A stretch of DNA of 12,133 nucleotides from positions 1-12,133 of the forward strand of contig JAGGXI010000040.1 in the NCBI GenBank assembly GCA_021163155.1, read 5' to 3'. A program made the position numbers and the translations under genes. Numbering within the stretch: the first letter of the stretch is position 1; each line of letters starts with the position of its first letter. The notes under the pieces are model-generated. The model had not been told where the DNA came from and did no database searches. It saw only the letters and a list, made by a program, of their open reading frames with translations. Below are positions 1 through 7,749 of the stretch, one piece after another. The DNA is from Candidatus Aerophobota bacterium. Its GTDB lineage: Bacteria; Aerophobota; Aerophobia; Aerophobales; JAGGXI01.

Positions 1-95
1 AGGCAATGCTTTGCTATTTAGAAGGCATGGAAAAGGTTAACGAAATTAAAACTAAGCCAGGGGTTATTGCTAAAGAAGTAGAGGTTAGCCTGTGA
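1..95 (+). CDS. HicB-family antitoxin, C-terminal fragment (5' end outside window)
   Basis: Reading from base 3, an open frame gives about 30 residues ending at TGA 93-95. It contains CYLEGMEKVNEI and ends KEVEVSL, which resembles the C-terminal end of HicB antitoxins (an acidic helix followed by a short VEV strand). HicB proteins neutralise the HicA mRNA-cleaving toxin and often repress their own operon; the DNA-binding and RNase H-like parts would lie upstream of this window. The stop codon overlaps the GTG start of the following hicA-like frame, as expected for a translationally coupled toxin-antitoxin pair, here in antitoxin-first order. The identification rests on a short fragment plus its HicA neighbour, so the family call is likely but not certain. 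Confidence 0.6.
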   Translation, partial: AMLCYLEGMEKVNEIKTKPGVIAKEVEVSL

Positions 96-306
96 GCGAG
101 GTCTTCTTTGGACGTGAAGTTGTTAAAGCGTTTCACCGACTTGGATTTGTGGTAGACCATCAACGAGGAAGTCATATCTTTTTCATAACCTTGAAAGAAA
201 CATCTCGGTAGTAATTCCCAATCATAAAGAACTCAAGAAAGGGACATTGAATTCAATATTAAAAAAGGTAGGAATTACTGTTGAAGATTTAAAGAAACTT
301 GTCTGA
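92..306 (+). pseudogene. hicA: HicA-family mRNA interferase toxin, broken by a -1 frameshift
   Basis: HicA toxins are small double-stranded-RNA-binding-fold proteins that cut mRNA using one histidine. From GTG at 92 the frame reads [13 protein letters not shown] and then QRGSHIFF, which includes the catalytic His (residue 28) in the family GSH motif. It then meets TAG at 209-211 after 39 codons. The rest of the family sequence, [19 protein letters not shown] followed by [12 protein letters not shown], continues in another frame to TGA 304-306. Adding one T to the T5 run at 179-183 joins both parts into a protein of about 71 residues, a normal HicA length. An AGAGG ribosome-binding site lies 7 bases before the GTG, and the start overlaps the hicB stop. 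The break is either a real inactivating deletion or a sequencing or assembly error; the run is too short to make polymerase slippage likely. Confidence 0.8.
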
Positions 307-328
307 ATGAATGGCTCAACAAAAAGAA

Positions 329-347
329 CAATACAAAAGTTGTATTG
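329..347 (-). terminator. Possible Rho-independent terminator of the minus-strand operon
   Basis: A perfect inverted repeat of 8 bases (329-336 with 340-347) has a 3-base loop. Read on the minus strand, the stem is followed by a T-rich tract (TTCTTTTTGTT), and it lies 49 bases beyond the hslU stop, so it can end the long operon. The stem has only two G-C pairs and would be weak. On the plus strand no T run follows, so it is a poorer terminator for hicBA. Confidence 0.4.
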
Positions 348-375
348 AGTTTGAGAAAGTTGATATTGTGTGATT

Positions 376-390
376 GCAAGACCTGACCCC
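376..390. repeat. Motif resembling ends of Y1-transposase-associated (REP-like) repeats
   Basis: The 15 bases GCAAGACCTGACCCC lie just past the end of hslU. From memory, near-identical AAGACCTGACCCC strings occur widely in bacterial draft genomes beside REP-associated Y1 transposase genes. No transposase is visible here, so this could be a remnant or a chance match. The rest of the intergenic region shows only the hairpin at 329-347. Confidence 0.3.
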
Positions 391-396
391 TTTACT

Positions 397-1758
397 TTAG
401 AGAATATACCGAGAAAGGTCGACGCTTTCCACTATATCCTTTAATCTTTCTTTTACATAATCGGTGGTGATAGTGAAAGATTTATTGGAAGTATCAGGAG
501 CTTTAAAGGAAATATCCTCTAAGAGCTTTTCCATAATGGTATACAGTCTTCTTGCTCCAATATCCTCTGTTCTCTCATTAACCAGGGAAGCAAAAGAGGA
601 GATCTCATTAATAGCTTCCTGTTCAAAAATTAATTTTATATTTTCTGTCTCCAGGAGAGCTTGATACTGCTTTATTAAAGCATTCTTAGGCTCGGTTAAA
701 ATTTTAGTAAAGTCTTCTTTTGTGAGTCTATTTAGCTCTACGCGGATAGGGAATCTTCCCTGAAATTCAGGGATTAAATCAGAGGGGGAAACAGAGTGGA
801 AAGCTCCCGCAGCTATAAAGAGGATATGATCGGTCTTGACAGCTCCATAGCGAGTGTTTACTGTTGTTCCCTCCACAATAGGTAAAAGGTCTCTTTGCAC
901 TCCCTCCCTTGAAATATCTGCTTTATCCATCTCTCCTCTTCCTGCAATTTTATCTATCTCATCGACAAATACTATTCCTGAGTTCTCTATGCGTTTAATA
1001 GCTTCTTCAATAACTTTATCCTTATCAATCAATTTTTGAGCCTCCTCTTCAGTAATAATCCGACGAGCCTCTTTTAAGGGAAGTTTTCTTTCTATCGGGC
1101 GTTTAGGCATCATATCTCCTAATAAATCCTGAAAGTTCATTCCCATCTGCTCTACCCCTGCAGTGCTGAATATCTCTACCATAGGAGTAGATTTGTCTAC
1201 TGTTTTTATCTCAATTACTCTATCTTCCAATTCTTTATTCTTTAGTTTTTTTCTTAGTTTTTCTCTCGTTCTTCTTGCTCTTTCTGCTCTTTCATCTTCC
1301 TCTGTCCCTTTTTCCTGAGAAGTTAAAATTTCCTGCGGAAGAGGAAGAATGATATCCAAAAGCCTCTCTTCTGCTAATTTTTTTGCTTTTTTTCTTACTT
1401 TTTTCATCATTTCCACTTTTACTTGATGCATTGCTATATTAGTTAAATCTCTAATCATAGATTCTACATCTCTGCCTACATAACCTACCTCAGTATATTT
1501 ACTCGCTTCTACTTTTATGAAAGGGGCTTGAGCTAACTGAGCTAACCGACGAGCAATTTCTGTTTTCCCCACCCCTGTAGGGCCAATCATAATAATATTT
1601 TTAGGGGCTACCTCATCTCGGAGTTCAGGAGAGAGTTTTTGCCTTCGCCATCTGTTACGCAAGGCAATAGCTACAGCACGTTTAGCATTGTCTTGTCCTA
1701 TAATATATTTGTTTAATTCTCTTACGATATTTGAAGGAGTAAGATATTCTTCTCTCAT
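397..1758 (-). CDS. hslU: ATP-dependent protease ATPase subunit HslU
   Basis: HslU is the cytoplasmic AAA+ unfoldase ring that feeds proteins into the HslV peptidase. The 453 residues match the usual family length. Visible motifs in order are the Walker A GPTGVGKT (59-66), the substrate-gripping pore loop GYVG (92-95), a charged, Lys/Glu-rich intermediate domain (about 110-245), Walker B with VFVDEID (263-269), a conserved [12 protein letters not shown] segment with the likely arginine finger (R335), sensor-2 GARR (401-404), and the C-terminal tail ending DLSRYIL, which inserts into HslV to activate it. The ATG start overlaps the hslV stop by one base (TAATG), with GAGG upstream, so the two are translationally coupled in the usual V-then-U order. 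It is the last gene of the operon. Intact and unremarkable. Confidence 0.98.
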   Translation of the reverse strand: MREEYLTPSNIVRELNKYIIGQDNAKRAVAIALRNRWRRQKLSPELRDEVAPKNIIMIGPTGVGKTEIARRLAQLAQAPFIKVEASKYTEVGYVGRDVESMIRDLTNIAMHQVKVEMMKKVRKKAKKLAEERLLDIILPLPQEILTSQEKGTEEDERAERARRTREKLRKKLKNKELEDRVIEIKTVDKSTPMVEIFSTAGVEQMGMNFQDLLGDMMPKRPIERKLPLKEARRIITEEEAQKLIDKDKVIEEAIKRIENSGIVFVDEIDKIAGRGEMDKADISREGVQRDLLPIVEGTTVNTRYGAVKTDHILFIAAGAFHSVSPSDLIPEFQGRFPIRVELNRLTKEDFTKILTEPKNALIKQYQALLETENIKLIFEQEAINEISSFASLVNERTEDIGARRLYTIMEKLLEDISFKAPDTSNKSFTITTDYVKERLKDIVESVDLSRYIL

Positions 1759-2285
1759 TATAATTCCTCAATAATAATTTGGTCATTTGTGTAGATGCAA
1801 AGGGAAGCGGCTATATGCATAGCTATTTCCACAATTTTCTTAGGAGGATAGTTGGTATGATTAGTTAATGCCTGGGCAGCAGCCTGGGCATATCCTGCTC
1901 CTGAACCGATAGCTATTACTTGATCGTCAGGCTCTATTACATCTCCACTCCCTGATATCAATAAAGATTTTTCCTTATCAGCTATAATCATCAGGGCTTC
2001 TAATTTACGTAATATTTTGTCCTGTCTCCAATCTTTAGCCAATTCTAAGGTAGCCCGAGAAAGATTTCCTTGATATTGCTCAATCTTTTTTTCAAATTTT
2101 TCAAAAAGAGTAAGAGCATCAGCAACTGCTCCTGCAAATCCAGCCAAAACTCTTCCCTTGTAAAGTTTCCTTATTTTTTGTGCTTTATGCTTCATAATCA
2201 TATTTTCAAAAGTTACCTGCCCATCTCCTCCAATGGCTACTCTATTTTTATCCCTTACTGCTAAAATAGTTGTAGAGCGAAACAT
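1758..2285 (-). CDS. hslV: ATP-dependent protease peptidase subunit HslV
   Basis: HslV is the proteasome-like threonine peptidase that forms a double hexameric chamber capped by HslU. The protein begins [11 protein letters not shown]; by homology the propeptide MFRS should be removed so that Thr5 becomes the N-terminal nucleophile. GGDGQVT, the KIRKLY segment carrying the conserved lysine region, [15 protein letters not shown] and the late [16 protein letters not shown] are all characteristic. The length of 175 residues is normal. The ATG is preceded by AAGGGG at a spacing of 8 bases. Unlike the other operon genes it is separated from its upstream neighbour (xerC) by 122 bases holding a palindromic element and a possible promoter, so hslVU may also be transcribed separately. 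Such a promoter would fit HslVU's frequent stress response, but that is inference. Confidence 0.98.
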   Translation of the reverse strand: MFRSTTILAVRDKNRVAIGGDGQVTFENMIMKHKAQKIRKLYKGRVLAGFAGAVADALTLFEKFEKKIEQYQGNLSRATLELAKDWRQDKILRKLEALMIIADKEKSLLISGSGDVIEPDDQVIAIGSGAGYAQAAAQALTNHTNYPPKKIVEIAMHIAASLCIYTNDQIIIEEL

Positions 2286-2312
2286 AATTTTTTCCCCTTA
2301 AATTTTTAAGTA

Positions 2313-2341
2313 ATATTAAAATATTTTGTCTCTTCTTGTAA
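2313..2341 (-). promoter_or_regulatory. Weak candidate promoter for hslVU
   Basis: On the minus strand TTACAA (2336-2341) and TAATAT (2313-2318) are separated by exactly 17 bases, and the start of hslV follows 27 bases beyond the -10 box. The matches to the consensus boxes are only 3/6 and 4/6, and the region is AT-rich, so the spacing could be chance. It is listed because this is the only real gap in the operon. Confidence 0.22.
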
Positions 2342-2343
2342 TT

Positions 2344-2400
2344 GGTGGCCGCAGGCTTTAGTCTGCGTCTCATTTACGCAACTTAAAAGTTGCGGCTACC
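2344..2400. repeat. Two-armed palindromic (REP/MITE-like) element
   Basis: The 57-base segment between xerC and hslV is GC-rich compared with its surroundings. It can fold into a three-way junction. The outer stem pairs 2344-2349 with 2395-2400 (one G-T pair). Arm 1 pairs 2350-2356 with 2361-2367 around a TTTA loop (one G-T pair). Arm 2 pairs 2377-2384 with 2387-2394 perfectly. A 9-base linker (2368-2376) joins the arms. The GTAGCCGCA-type ends resemble dispersed palindromic repeats I know from many uncultivated bacteria. It has no T run and so is not a terminator; in the operon mRNA it could affect stability or processing between xerC and hslV. Confidence 0.65.
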
Positions 2401-2407
2401 TCCTGGG

Positions 2408-3292
2408 TTACGCTCTTGGATGCGTTTTTTGATAAACTTCTTTCAACCTTTTTGGGGTTATATGAGTGTATATTTGAGTAGTAGAAAGCCTTTCATGCCC
2501 TAATAACTCTTGCACAGAACGAAGGTCAGCTCCTCTATTTAAAAGATGCGTAGCAAAGGAATGACGCAATGTATGAGGACTGGCTGATTTACTAATATTA
2601 GCTGAATCTAAATACTTGTTTAGTTTTTTTCGGACAGCTCTATCGGACAATCTTTCTCCAAATCTATTTAGGAAAAGAGCTTTTATTTTGCTTTTCTTCT
2701 TCTCTTTCCTTTTTTCTAAATAAAGATTTAATGCTTTTATGGCATAACTTCCTAATGGAATCATTCTCTCTTTGTTGCCTTTACCCTTTACCTTAACTGC
2801 TTTTTCCTCTAAATCTACCTCGTCTATATTTAAACCCGTTAATTCATTCACTCTCATTCCTGTAGCATAAAGTACTTCCAGAATAGCTTTATCACGGCAA
2901 TGAAAGAAGTCGTTTCCTTTTATTGAACTTAAAAGTTTTTCTATCTCCTCCTCTTCCAAAAATGAAGGTATCTTTTTTCCCAGTTTTGGTCCTCGCAGAG
3001 CAGCTAAAGAAAAACAGGGGGTGTATCTCTTTAAATAAAGGTAACGGGAAAAAGAGCGTAGAACAGCTACTTTTCGAGTCAAGGTAGATTTTTTTAATCG
3101 TTGCTCTTTTAGAAAATAGAGATATTCTCTTATAAAATGGTAATCTATCTTTCTTATATCTTTTACATCTCTACTTTTGCTATAAAGAAAAAAACCTTTA
3201 ATATCACTATTATAACTTTTAACTGTATTTAAAGAAAGATTTTTCTCTTCCTTAAGATATTGAGTAAATTTTTTTATCCAGTTTACTTCCAT
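2408..3292 (-). CDS. xerC: Tyrosine recombinase, XerC-type
   Basis: This is a 294-residue site-specific recombinase of the XerC/XerD type, which resolves chromosome dimers at dif sites. An N-terminal core-binding SAM-like domain (about 1-90, with LSLNTVKSYNSDIKGF) is followed by the catalytic domain. All active-site residues are present: R147 in ATGMRVNEL, K171 in GKGNKER, H240 and R243 in HTLRHSFATHLL, H266 in LLGHERLSTTQ, and Tyr275 as nucleophile. XerC rather than XerD is chosen from the position between topA and hslVU, as in Firmicutes (where the gene is codV/xerC); sequence alone does not settle it. The ATG lies inside the end of topA, with a 41-base overlap and no strong ribosome-binding site, so translation probably depends on topA translation. 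The N terminus at MEVNWIKKF aligns well with the family start. Confidence 0.93.
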   Translation of the reverse strand: MEVNWIKKFTQYLKEEKNLSLNTVKSYNSDIKGFFLYSKSRDVKDIRKIDYHFIREYLYFLKEQRLKKSTLTRKVAVLRSFSRYLYLKRYTPCFSLAALRGPKLGKKIPSFLEEEEIEKLLSSIKGNDFFHCRDKAILEVLYATGMRVNELTGLNIDEVDLEEKAVKVKGKGNKERMIPLGSYAIKALNLYLEKRKEKKKSKIKALFLNRFGERLSDRAVRKKLNKYLDSANISKSASPHTLRHSFATHLLNRGADLRSVQELLGHERLSTTQIYTHITPKRLKEVYQKTHPRA

Positions 3293-5402
3293 CCGTTTTT
3301 TTCTTTACAATTTTATAAACTATCCCTTCTACTTTTTTTTCTTTAATTATAGAATCTTCAAATTTTTCATTACAGACAGGACATTTTAGTTTGCCTTTTA
3401 TTTTAATTAAATAAGGATTCCCACAGTGAGGACACTTTATTTCTATGGGTTCCTCTGAAGAGATAAACTTGCATTGGGGAAACTTAGTGCAGCCATAAAA
3501 TAACCTGCCATTTTTTTTAGATACTTTTTCTACTATTTCTCCATCACAATCGGGATAAGGGCACTTCATTATTACTCTTCTGGGAAGTGGCTCTGTGTTT
3601 TTACAGTTAGGATAGTCAGAACAAGCAAGAAATTCACCATAGCGGCCAAATTTGAGAACCATATTTTTCCCGCATGTTTTACATTTAATTTCTCCTATTG
3701 GTATCCCTTCTTTTTTTATATTCCTCATTTTTTTTTCGGCAGTCTTTAAGTCTTGCTCAAAGTATTTGTAAAATTCATCTATTAAGCTTGTCCATTTCTT
3801 CTTATCTTGCTCAACTGCATCTAAATTCTCTTCCATTTTAGCAGTAAATTTAATATCCAAAATAGCAGAGAAGTTCTCCATTAAAAGTTTATTTACAACT
3901 TTTGCTAAAAGTGTAGGAATTAGTTTACCCTTATCCCATTTTACATATTCTCTTGCTTTAATTGTAGAAATAATAGGAGCGTAGGTGCTTGGTCTTCCTA
4001 TATTCTTTTCTTCCAGGGTTTTTACTAAAGAGGACTCCGTATAATGAGGAGGAGACTGGGTAAAATGTTGCGCTAAAATAACCTCTTTAAGTCTTATTTT
4101 TGTTCCTTCAACAAGAGGAGGAAGAATTTTTTCTTTCTCCCTCTTTTCCTTATATATCAATGTGAACCCGGGGAAATCAATCCTTTTCCCTTCCGCCTGA
4201 AAGAGGTACTTGCCTCCTTGAATATCCATAGTTACTGTTTTTAAAATGGCTTTTTCCATCTGAGAAGCTATAAATCTTTTCCAGATTAAATTGTACAGTT
4301 TAAAATGGTCATTAGATAGATATTTCTTTATCTTTTCAGGAGTTCTCCAAACACTGGTAGGTCTTATGGCTTCATGAGCATCCTGGCTCGATTTTTTGTT
4401 TCTATATCGAGGTTTTTTTTTAGGTAAAAACTCTTTTCCTATCTCCTTGCCTATATAATCTCTTGCTTCAGATTCTGCCTCTTTAGCTATATGAAAAGAA
4501 TCTGTGCGCATATAAGTGATTAAACCTACCCTCTCCTCATTCCCTATGTTTTGTCCTTCATAAAGGTCCTGAGCTAATTTCATAATTTTTGCTACAGAAA
4601 AATTTAAATGATAACCTCCTACCTGTTGAAGACCGCTTGTGGTAAAAGGAGGCTCAGGGGATTTTTCCCTTGTTTTCTCTTCTATTTTTACAACGCTAAA
4701 ATTTTCTTTAATTAATTTTTGGACAACTTTCTCCGCCTCATTCTCATTGATTATCTCTGTTTTTTTGCCTTCGATCTTAGTTAATTTTGCTTCGAGAATC
4801 CTTTTCCCTTTAAGAATAAATTTAGATGAAAATGTCCAATATTCTTGAGGGATAAATTCTTCGATCTTCTTTTCTCGGTCACAAATTATTCTTACAGCTA
4901 CTGATTGTACTCTTCCCGCAGAAAGTCCTCGTTTTAATTTTTCCCATAAAATAGGAGAAATTTTATATCCTACCAATCTATCCAGCACTCTTCTTCCTTG
5001 CTGCGCTTCTACTTTATGGATATCTATCTTACCAGGATTATGAATGGCTTTTTTAATAGCTTCTTTTGTTATCTGATTAAACGTTATCCTTACCCTTTTT
5101 TTACCTTTTAATTCCTGGGATAAATGCCAGGCGATAGCTTCCCCTTCTCTATCCATATCTGTAGATAAGTAGATTTGCTCTGCATTTTTGCTCAGTTTCT
5201 TTAATTTTTTTATAATTTTTTCTTTGCCCGGAATTATTTGATAAGTAGGCTTAAATCCGTTTTCTATATCTACTCCTAATTCTTTTTTGGGTAAATCTTT
5301 TATATGACCATAGCAAGATTCTACTATAAAATGGTCTCCTAGAAATTTATTTATAGTTTTTGCTTTTGCTGGTGACTCTACAATAACCAAATTCTTATGC
5401 AT
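3252..5402 (-). CDS. topA: DNA topoisomerase I (type IA)
   Basis: TopA relaxes negative supercoils by cutting one strand through a 5'-phosphotyrosine link. The 716 residues contain the N-terminal TOPRIM domain (E9 in VESPAK; D82, D84 and E86 in TDMDREGEA), the type IA core with catalytic Tyr297 in LITYMRTDS, and GRPSTYAPIISTI (469-481). The C-terminal region has three four-cysteine zinc ribbons: C574/C577/C594/C600, C614/C619/C638/C644 and C657/C660/C674/C677. A Lys-rich tail overlaps the start of xerC by 41 bases. The ATG is 2 bases after the dprA stop with GAGAG upstream, so the two are coupled. One oddity is the normally strongly conserved TSTLQQ(E/D)A..(K/R)L segment, which here reads TSGLQQVGGYHLNF (255-268); the reading frame is continuous through it. 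Otherwise full-length and apparently active. Confidence 0.98.
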   Translation of the reverse strand: MHKNLVIVESPAKAKTINKFLGDHFIVESCYGHIKDLPKKELGVDIENGFKPTYQIIPGKEKIIKKLKKLSKNAEQIYLSTDMDREGEAIAWHLSQELKGKKRVRITFNQITKEAIKKAIHNPGKIDIHKVEAQQGRRVLDRLVGYKISPILWEKLKRGLSAGRVQSVAVRIICDREKKIEEFIPQEYWTFSSKFILKGKRILEAKLTKIEGKKTEIINENEAEKVVQKLIKENFSVVKIEEKTREKSPEPPFTTSGLQQVGGYHLNFSVAKIMKLAQDLYEGQNIGNEERVGLITYMRTDSFHIAKEAESEARDYIGKEIGKEFLPKKKPRYRNKKSSQDAHEAIRPTSVWRTPEKIKKYLSNDHFKLYNLIWKRFIASQMEKAILKTVTMDIQGGKYLFQAEGKRIDFPGFTLIYKEKREKEKILPPLVEGTKIRLKEVILAQHFTQSPPHYTESSLVKTLEEKNIGRPSTYAPIISTIKAREYVKWDKGKLIPTLLAKVVNKLLMENFSAILDIKFTAKMEENLDAVEQDKKKWTSLIDEFYKYFEQDLKTAEKKMRNIKKEGIPIGEIKCKTCGKNMVLKFGRYGEFLACSDYPNCKNTEPLPRRVIMKCPYPDCDGEIVEKVSKKNGRLFYGCTKFPQCKFISSEEPIEIKCPHCGNPYLIKIKGKLKCPVCNEKFEDSIIKEKKVEGIVYKIVKKKTDGSKLDKKIYSIS

Positions 5403-5404
5403 TT

Positions 5405-6484
5405 TTACTCTCTTGCAAATATTTTTCCTGGAAGCTCTCTCACTAATCCTTTTATTTCTAACTTTATTAAACTTCCTCCTACCTCGGAAGCAGAAAGGTT
5501 GCTAATCTTTATTATAGAATTAATATGAAGAGGTTTATCTTTTAGGAGATCAAGCATTTTTCTTTCTTCCAAGGATAAAGAGGGATTATTTCCTTTATTT
5601 ATTTCTTTACGAATGAGAGGAAAGTTCAATTCCTCCAATATATCTTCCTTGGTTTCCACTAATTTTGCTCCCTCTTTTATTAAGCGATTTGTTCCTTGAC
5701 TATTAGGGCTGAATATATTTCCGGGAACAGCAAAAACTTCTCTTCCCTCCTCAAGTGCAAAATTAACTGTAATTAAAGCTCCACTTCTTAATGGGGCCTC
5801 AACAACAACAACTCCTTTGCTTAATCCGCTGATGATGCGATTGCGTTGAGGAAAATGAAAAGCATCGGGAGCACTTTTTAAAGGGAACTCAGAAATTACT
5901 GCTCCATTTTTAATTATCTCTTCCATTAGTCTTTTATTTTCTGGAGGGTAAACTATATCCACTCCACATCCTAATACGGCAATAGTTCTTCCCCCTCCCT
6001 CTAATGCTCCCCAGTGAGCTGCTGTGTCTATTCCTCTGGCCATCCCACTAATAATAGTAATTCCCTCTTTGGCTAAGTCTCGAGCTAACTTTCTAGCTGC
6101 TAGCTTTCCATATGTAGTAGCTCTTCTTGTCCCTACAATGGCAACAGCATTTACATCTTCTTTCTTTAATTTACCTCTTACATAAAGAAGGAAAGGAGGA
6201 ACGAAAATAGTAAGCAGGTTGGGAGGATAAAGAGAGTCTTGGAAACCGACTATATTTACATCTATTTTGTGTAATTCTGCTATCTCTTTTTCTATATTCA
6301 TTTTTTTTGCTTGCATTATAGATAAAGCTGTCTCTTTGTCTAATCCAGGAACTTTCATTATATCATTAAATGAAGCAGAAAAAACTTTTTTAGGTGACCC
6401 GAAATACTCCACTATTTGACGGCATTTTTTTGAATTGAGCAGAGGAAGTTTACTTAAAAGTAACCATTCTCTGGAAGAATTCAT
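5405..6484 (-). CDS. dprA: DNA-processing protein DprA (Smf)
   Basis: DprA binds incoming single-stranded DNA during natural transformation and loads RecA; it is widespread even in bacteria not known to be competent. The 359 residues show an N-terminal helix-hairpin-helix/SAM-like part (about 1-65, with VPGLDKETA) and the Rossmann-like DNA-binding core (about 113-280), with AIVGTRRATTYG, SGMARGIDTAAHWGAL, AVLGCGVDIVYPPEN, FPQRNRIISGLS, SGALITVNFALEEGREVFAVPG and GTNRLIKEGAKLV. A C-terminal winged-helix domain (about 302-357) follows. Its ATG overlaps the TGA of the DUF1015 gene by ATGA and its stop lies 2 bases before topA. The dprA-topA neighbourhood is common in Firmicutes and other phyla. 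Intact. Confidence 0.97.
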   Translation of the reverse strand: MNSSREWLLLSKLPLLNSKKCRQIVEYFGSPKKVFSASFNDIMKVPGLDKETALSIMQAKKMNIEKEIAELHKIDVNIVGFQDSLYPPNLLTIFVPPFLLYVRGKLKKEDVNAVAIVGTRRATTYGKLAARKLARDLAKEGITIISGMARGIDTAAHWGALEGGGRTIAVLGCGVDIVYPPENKRLMEEIIKNGAVISEFPLKSAPDAFHFPQRNRIISGLSKGVVVVEAPLRSGALITVNFALEEGREVFAVPGNIFSPNSQGTNRLIKEGAKLVETKEDILEELNFPLIRKEINKGNNPSLSLEERKMLDLLKDKPLHINSIIKISNLSASEVGGSLIKLEIKGLVRELPGKIFARE

Positions 6485-7749
6485 TTCCTTAAATCCCTCA
6501 TTACCAAGCCAGTTAGAAGTTTAGGATAGAAGTAAGTGCTTTTAGGAGGCATTACTTTTCCTGTAAGAGAAATTTTTTTTACCTGCTCTAAAGAAGTGGG
6601 TTTAACAAAGAAAGCCATTTGATATTTTCCTTTATCAATAAGATATATTACTTTCTTCTCGTCTCTTATAAATTCTATCTCTTCTTCTTTTTTTAAATTT
6701 TCCTTTCCCAGGAGCTTCTTTATTATTTTATCCAGGATAGCTGTATCCGCTTCCCATTCTAAAGTTTTGTATCTTTCTTTTAAAGTTAATAGATAATACT
6801 TCTCTTCTTTGCAATACATACCCATCATTGGGTAATTTTGTCTATTTTTATTTATCTCATTTAGCATTTCCTTCATTTTTTTATCTTTAGTTTTCGGGGA
6901 AAATCTAATTATCTTTATAGAAAAGAACTCTTTTAACTTCTCTTTAAGTTCTTCTTTTTTTTCGGGAACAAAATTTATTAGCCTATGTGTAGGAAGGATA
7001 GTCATACTCTCTTGCTCCATATTAGAAAAGTAAACCATTACAAAATTCTCATTTTCTTCTGAAAATCTTTTTCCTTCATCTTTGGAAAACTTAAGAGCAG
7101 TAAGGTAACGATGATGACCATCGGCAATGAATACTCTTTTATTGTTCATTTCTTCCGCTATTTTTTTAATTACATTATTATCTTTTATTCTTCCTAATTC
7201 ATGGTAAACTCCACTTTTATCAGTAAGCTTTATAAAAGGTTTATTTTCCTCTAGATATTCATCTATAGTAAAGGAATGGTCTGAATAAAGAGAAAATATA
7301 GGACTCAAATTTGCTCTACAGGCTCGAAGAAGTCTTAAGCGGTCTTCCTTAGGTTTAGGAAAAGTCTTTTCATGAGGAAATACTTTTCCTTCCCCAAATT
7401 CTTCTAACTTCATTAAAGCCAAGAATCCTTTCCTTTTTTTTCTTTTCTCCCCAAGAGAATACTCTTGAGTGTAGACATAAATTGCTGCATCTTCCTCTTC
7501 TTTTAGTATATTAGAAGAAAGCCAATTTCTAAATGTTTTTGCTGCGCGAGTATATTTATTCTCTTTATAATTATCTGATGGCAAATCTTTCCCTAATATG
7601 ACACGGACTATATTATAAGGATGGTAATTATAATAGATTTCTTGTTCTTTTTTAGAGATAACATCATAAGGGGGAGCAGTTACCTTTTCTAAATTTTCTA
7701 CCTTTTCTTGATTGTAAACAATTCCTCTAAATGGCTTAATTTTAGGCAT
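6481..7749 (-). CDS. DUF1015 family protein (COG4198), function unknown
   Basis: Recognised as the DUF1015 family, whose function is not established. With the start set at ATG 7749 it has 422 residues. Family signatures are the N-terminal IKPFRGIVYN and VTAPPYDVIS (23-32), NIVRVILG (46-53), VFPHEKTFPKPKEDRLRLLR (123-142), the conserved FIADGHHRYLTALKF (207-221), ILPTHRLI (251-258), and the C-terminal KVMPPKSTYFYPKLLTGLV (398-416). The ADGHHR cluster suggests a metal-binding or catalytic site, but that is inference. No signal peptide or membrane segment is seen, so it is likely cytoplasmic. A longer frame with a TTG at 7779 would add ten basic residues, but family members begin near MPKIKPF and the strong ribosome-binding site fits the ATG. 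It overlaps the ndk stop by one base and the dprA start by four, which is tight coupling on both sides. Confidence 0.93.
   Translation of the reverse strand: MPKIKPFRGIVYNQEKVENLEKVTAPPYDVISKKEQEIYYNYHPYNIVRVILGKDLPSDNYKENKYTRAAKTFRNWLSSNILKEEEDAAIYVYTQEYSLGEKRKKRKGFLALMKLEEFGEGKVFPHEKTFPKPKEDRLRLLRACRANLSPIFSLYSDHSFTIDEYLEENKPFIKLTDKSGVYHELGRIKDNNVIKKIAEEMNNKRVFIADGHHRYLTALKFSKDEGKRFSEENENFVMVYFSNMEQESMTILPTHRLINFVPEKKEELKEKLKEFFSIKIIRFSPKTKDKKMKEMLNEINKNRQNYPMMGMYCKEEKYYLLTLKERYKTLEWEADTAILDKIIKKLLGKENLKKEEEIEFIRDEKKVIYLIDKGKYQMAFFVKPTSLEQVKKISLTGKVMPPKSTYFYPKLLTGLVMRDLRK

Noticed and set aside
176-184. Programmed -1 ribosomal frameshift or polymerase slippage in hicA
   Set aside because: The site does not form a proper X XXY YYZ heptamer and the T run is only five bases, so a deletion or sequencing error is more likely.
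464-664. Plus-strand open frame of 66 codons inside hslU
   Set aside because: It is antisense to conserved hslU coding sequence, and its translation is low-complexity with no recognisable family.
2252-2373. Short minus-strand frame starting at an ATG inside the palindrome, with an AGGAGG farther upstream
   Set aside because: The AGGAGG is 24 bases from the ATG, too far to act as its ribosome-binding site. The product is an uncharacteristic basic peptide of about 44 residues that runs out of frame into hslV.
2377-2394. Rho-independent terminator after xerC
   Set aside because: The hairpin is strong, but no T run follows on the minus strand, and the partner hairpin and outer stem fit a repeat element better.
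4639-4848. Plus-strand open frame of 69 codons with a hydrophobic product
   Set aside because: It is antisense to topA; the Phe/Leu/Ser-rich translation is what Lys/Glu-rich coding gives on the opposite strand.
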